From Thysanoteuthis rhombus (Eukaryota; Mollusca; Cephalopoda; Oegopsida; Thysanoteuthidae): 64,000 bases of DNA. The notes beneath the pieces were generated by a model that saw only the letters and a list, made by a program, of their open reading frames with translations, was not told the DNA's origin and did no database searches. The DNA lies in NCBI GenBank assembly GCA_963457665.1, contig OY735202.1, positions 48,829,781 to 48,893,780 on the forward strand, given 5' to 3'. A program made the position numbers and the translations under genes. Of the stretch, positions 61,640-64,000 are shown one piece after another; positions within the stretch are counted from its first letter, which is position 1, and the number at the start of each line of letters is the position of its first letter.

Positions 61640-63105
61640 AAGAGGCTAATCTCTTGTGCAATCGATAACCCTCAGTGGGGAACAGGGGCCGCTGACAGGG
61701 GGACATTCTGGTTTATTTGCAACATTTTTTCCATGAAAACCAGGAGCTTTCCCACGTTCTAGTTTCTCAATCACTTTTATATTATCAGGGGGTATTGCTG
61801 CAATACACAGTTCCATTTCTGCTGGTAATTGAGGGATGTGGTCAGTGGCTGTTTCATGGATCACACAGTTAAGGACATGCTTTTTATCGGTGTATACTAC
61901 TGTCCATTTCTACAGTACATGAAGGATTTGGGACCCAGTAGGAAAGGCCGCATAAAGCTTTTAGCGTTTGGTAGAAACCTCGACACCTGTGCAGAATTCG
62001 ACACTTTCTGTCAGATCTGCCCATCGATCATTTTGTAAGTCGTAGAAGCTACGTTCGAGATCATACCATACCTGGGGGAAAGTACACTCTTGGTGTGATG
62101 TGCCTGATAGGTGTTTTGTTTTTGCGTTTTTGGGGAGGAGAAATCCTGAGTCTTATGGTTGTTCTCATCAAACCAGTAATGTTTTTTGTCGAGAAACCAA
62201 GGACGTCTTTCGAGGTTTAGAGGCTGGTGTAATTCATCTGTTCTCAGAGGGCTTTAGGGAAGGGTTTCTTTAGTCTGTCACCGACTGCTAACTTAGTTAG
62301 ACGTTTCTCCTGGAAACCTGCATGGGTTTTCTTGTATTGGAGGCAACTGACCCGAAGGAACCTTCTTGGCGTCCCATTCCACGTTGGTTTAGGCTTTAAA
62401 CGGAAGCTGGGTTTGCAACTAACGAGACGATTGTCAGTGTGACGTTTATTACTGGACATGACTCTGGAGTGATACACACCTTTTATGCCTGTTGTTTTTT
62501 TGTTTGTTTTTTCTTAGATTTTATAGTTCTTCTTTTAATTAGTGTACGGCGTTGGTAGAAGCATGCACTCTCTGTGTGCTTCCTAGTTTCAATTGTTTTT
62601 ACAATGTTTTATATCATTTACTATTGGTTTGGTTATAACTTCTGAGAACCTCATTAATTATTGCAAGTAGAGACGCATCCACAGAGTTTTCAATTTGTCT
62701 TCCGGCCAAAGTAGTATGTCAGTGATGCACAGACCTTGTTCCTCGTAGAACTTGGGGAGGATGGGGGGGGGGCTAATGTCGTTGCACTTATTTACACTCA
62801 AATAAACCTCTCCAGCGGGCTATATTCCTGCCTACTCTTGCCTTGGAGTCACCAAAAATTATGTCAGTTGATGGCTTGGGTTAGACGTCTGACTTGCTAA
62901 ACTTAATTGTCGGCAGTCACATTTTTACGCCTGATGGTAGATAGTGAGAAACAGCTTTACTGTTCGTTGGCGGCACCAGACCAGGGCAAACACGAGTTTT
63001 TTTCCAGGCTCCCAGCAACCTTACTCGAGCTCGCAAAGTCTCCACTCATACTACTTGTATGGAAACTTAGCCCGTCCTCATAGTTTGCTAGCTGAACCTT
63101 GAAAC
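61640..63105 (-). mobile_element. LINE relic with apurinic-type endonuclease and RT segments (minus)
   Basis: From high to low coordinates the minus strand gives FGDSKARVGRNIARWRG (GDFNAR-type endonuclease motif, about 62858-62805), SRVMSSNKRHTDNRLVSCKP (HTDHRLV endonuclease end, about 62465-62410), WADLTESVEF (about 62010), KKHVLN...HETATDHIPQLP (61890-61830), and VIEKLERGKAPGFHGK (61780-61727), the AIxxLKxGKAPGxDG motif that opens the RT domain. The catalytic palm with YxDD is missing. Many stops and frameshifts. The layout is that of APE-type LINEs, different from the R2-type elements elsewhere here. Confidence 0.8.
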
Positions 63106-63244
63106 GTCAGTGCCAAGGCATTTGCCTGTTAAAATGTCATTACCCATGCCTACGCCCACTGTCGCCAACGAGCAGGTGCTGGTATCGAGAGAACGATTGC
63201 AGTTTATTCACAACTTCGGAATGAAGCCAAATGTCCCCACGCGT
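63106..63244. other. Unassigned
   Basis: Start of the 63110-63370 ORF, which then runs into the satellite fragment; no motif. Confidence 0.5.
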
Positions 63245-63660
63245 CATAGTAAAAAAATTCAAAATATGTCTGTTCACACAATGTCTGTTATGTTCTCAAT
63301 GGATTTCAATCAAATTTTGTGTAATGGTGAGCAATGGGCTATGGAAGAAATGATCATATTTTGGGGTTGATCAGTTCGTTTTTGATTGAGATATTTTCAT
63401 TATTCGGCATCAAAAGTGATTAAAAACGAACACCAAGTTCAAAGAAAGTAATTCAATATTTGTACATCCGTCAAGAATTGAGACAACCCCCTTGTTTGTT
63501 TTTTAATATTTTAATATTTCATTTTCATTCAGTTATTGTTAGTGTGAGACGTTAGCAGAGGTTTCTAATTTCATCTGCTTTTATAATACTAAAGGTTATT
63601 TGATATTGATTATTTTGTAACTTCTGAGAACTTCAATGACTATTTCGAGATTAATTTTGT
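63245..63660 (-). repeat. GGATCC satellite fragments (minus)
   Basis: 'tcaatggatttcaatcaaat', 'ttttggggttgatcagttcg' and 'tttttgattgagatattttc' match reverse-oriented units at 47395-48080. A second weak piece is at 63615-63660 ('taacttctgagaacttcaat'). The GGATCC anchor itself is mutated here. Confidence 0.6.
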
Positions 63661-64000
63661 TTCATCTGCATATAACTCAGTAGACATCTTGTTCAATATA
63701 ATGGAATATCATGGTTAAGCATTTTCAATTCTGTACTTAACATACGTTTTGGAACTACAAGTAACTACGGTTACCGTCATTGTTGTCAACACACGTAAAT
63801 GATATAGTGACGGTGGTTGAATTATCGTTGAAAATTGATAAAATACCTTGAACGCAGAGTAAAAAAACAATTGTTACCAAAGTTGGAGAAAAAGCAGAAG
63901 AAAACAATGGTATAATTTTAATACTTCATCTATAGCTGTAAATGCACGCGGTTGCAAAGTAATTACTTATTTGTTTATTCGTTTTCAACCTAATTATTTT
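63661..64000. other. No recognised feature
   Basis: AT-rich window end. No ORF of note. Confidence 0.5.

Overview
The window reads as repeat-dominated, AT-rich animal DNA, most likely intergenic or intronic sequence from a cephalopod mollusc (octopus-like). The organism call is an inference. It rests on the dense TA, TTA and GATGAT microsatellites, the abundant tRNA-derived SINEs, and decayed Penelope-like, LINE, Tc1 and mariner elements with metazoan-style motifs. I found no host protein-coding exon, no intact transposase or reverse transcriptase, no functional tRNA or rRNA gene, and nothing prokaryotic such as operons or CRISPR. Almost every ORF of 60-200 codons is either a translated microsatellite or a chance reading of a decayed mobile element.

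Layout. 1-2.7 kb: a minus-strand Penelope-like reverse transcriptase relic, a LINE 3' end, three hammerhead-ribozyme relics (1922-2230, two of them forming a palindrome), and a tRNA-type SINE ending at a TA tract. 6-16 kb: LINE 3' ends, a second hammerhead-like family (8232 and 15609), SINEs with TA tails, an inverted-repeat DNA element (11.0-11.8 kb), and a dispersed family here called A. 16-26 kb: SINE family C, a family D pair, and a Tc1 transposase pseudogene (22.0-23.2 kb) whose helix-turn-helix codons carry a 13-unit, 21-bp in-frame minisatellite. 29-38 kb: family A, a 181-bp triplicate, remnants of a LINE with an R2-type (restriction-like) endonuclease, and a third hammerhead-like family in inverted orientation around a tRNA-type SINE head. 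39-52 kb: a palindromic mariner-derived MITE, a truncated mariner, and several blocks of a roughly 160-bp GGATCC-containing satellite in both orientations. 52-64 kb: more endonuclease-LINE remnants, two mariner N-terminal relics, isolated tRNA-like relics, and a LINE relic with apurinic endonuclease and RT segments (61.6-63.1 kb).

Functionally, these are dead or non-autonomous elements rather than cooperating genes. The most interesting signal is the repeated occurrence of hammerhead cores (CTGANGA, stem II, GAA, short stem III, GTA cleavage site, stem I). Each complete copy of the first two families carries one different core mutation, and the pairing is kept by wobble or covarying bases. 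That pattern implies active ancestors, probably Penelope-like or retrozyme-like. Several TA microsatellites sit at the 3' end of particular SINEs, so they look like expanded tails.

All alignments were made by eye. Family names A-F and S1 are local labels, and boundaries are approximate.
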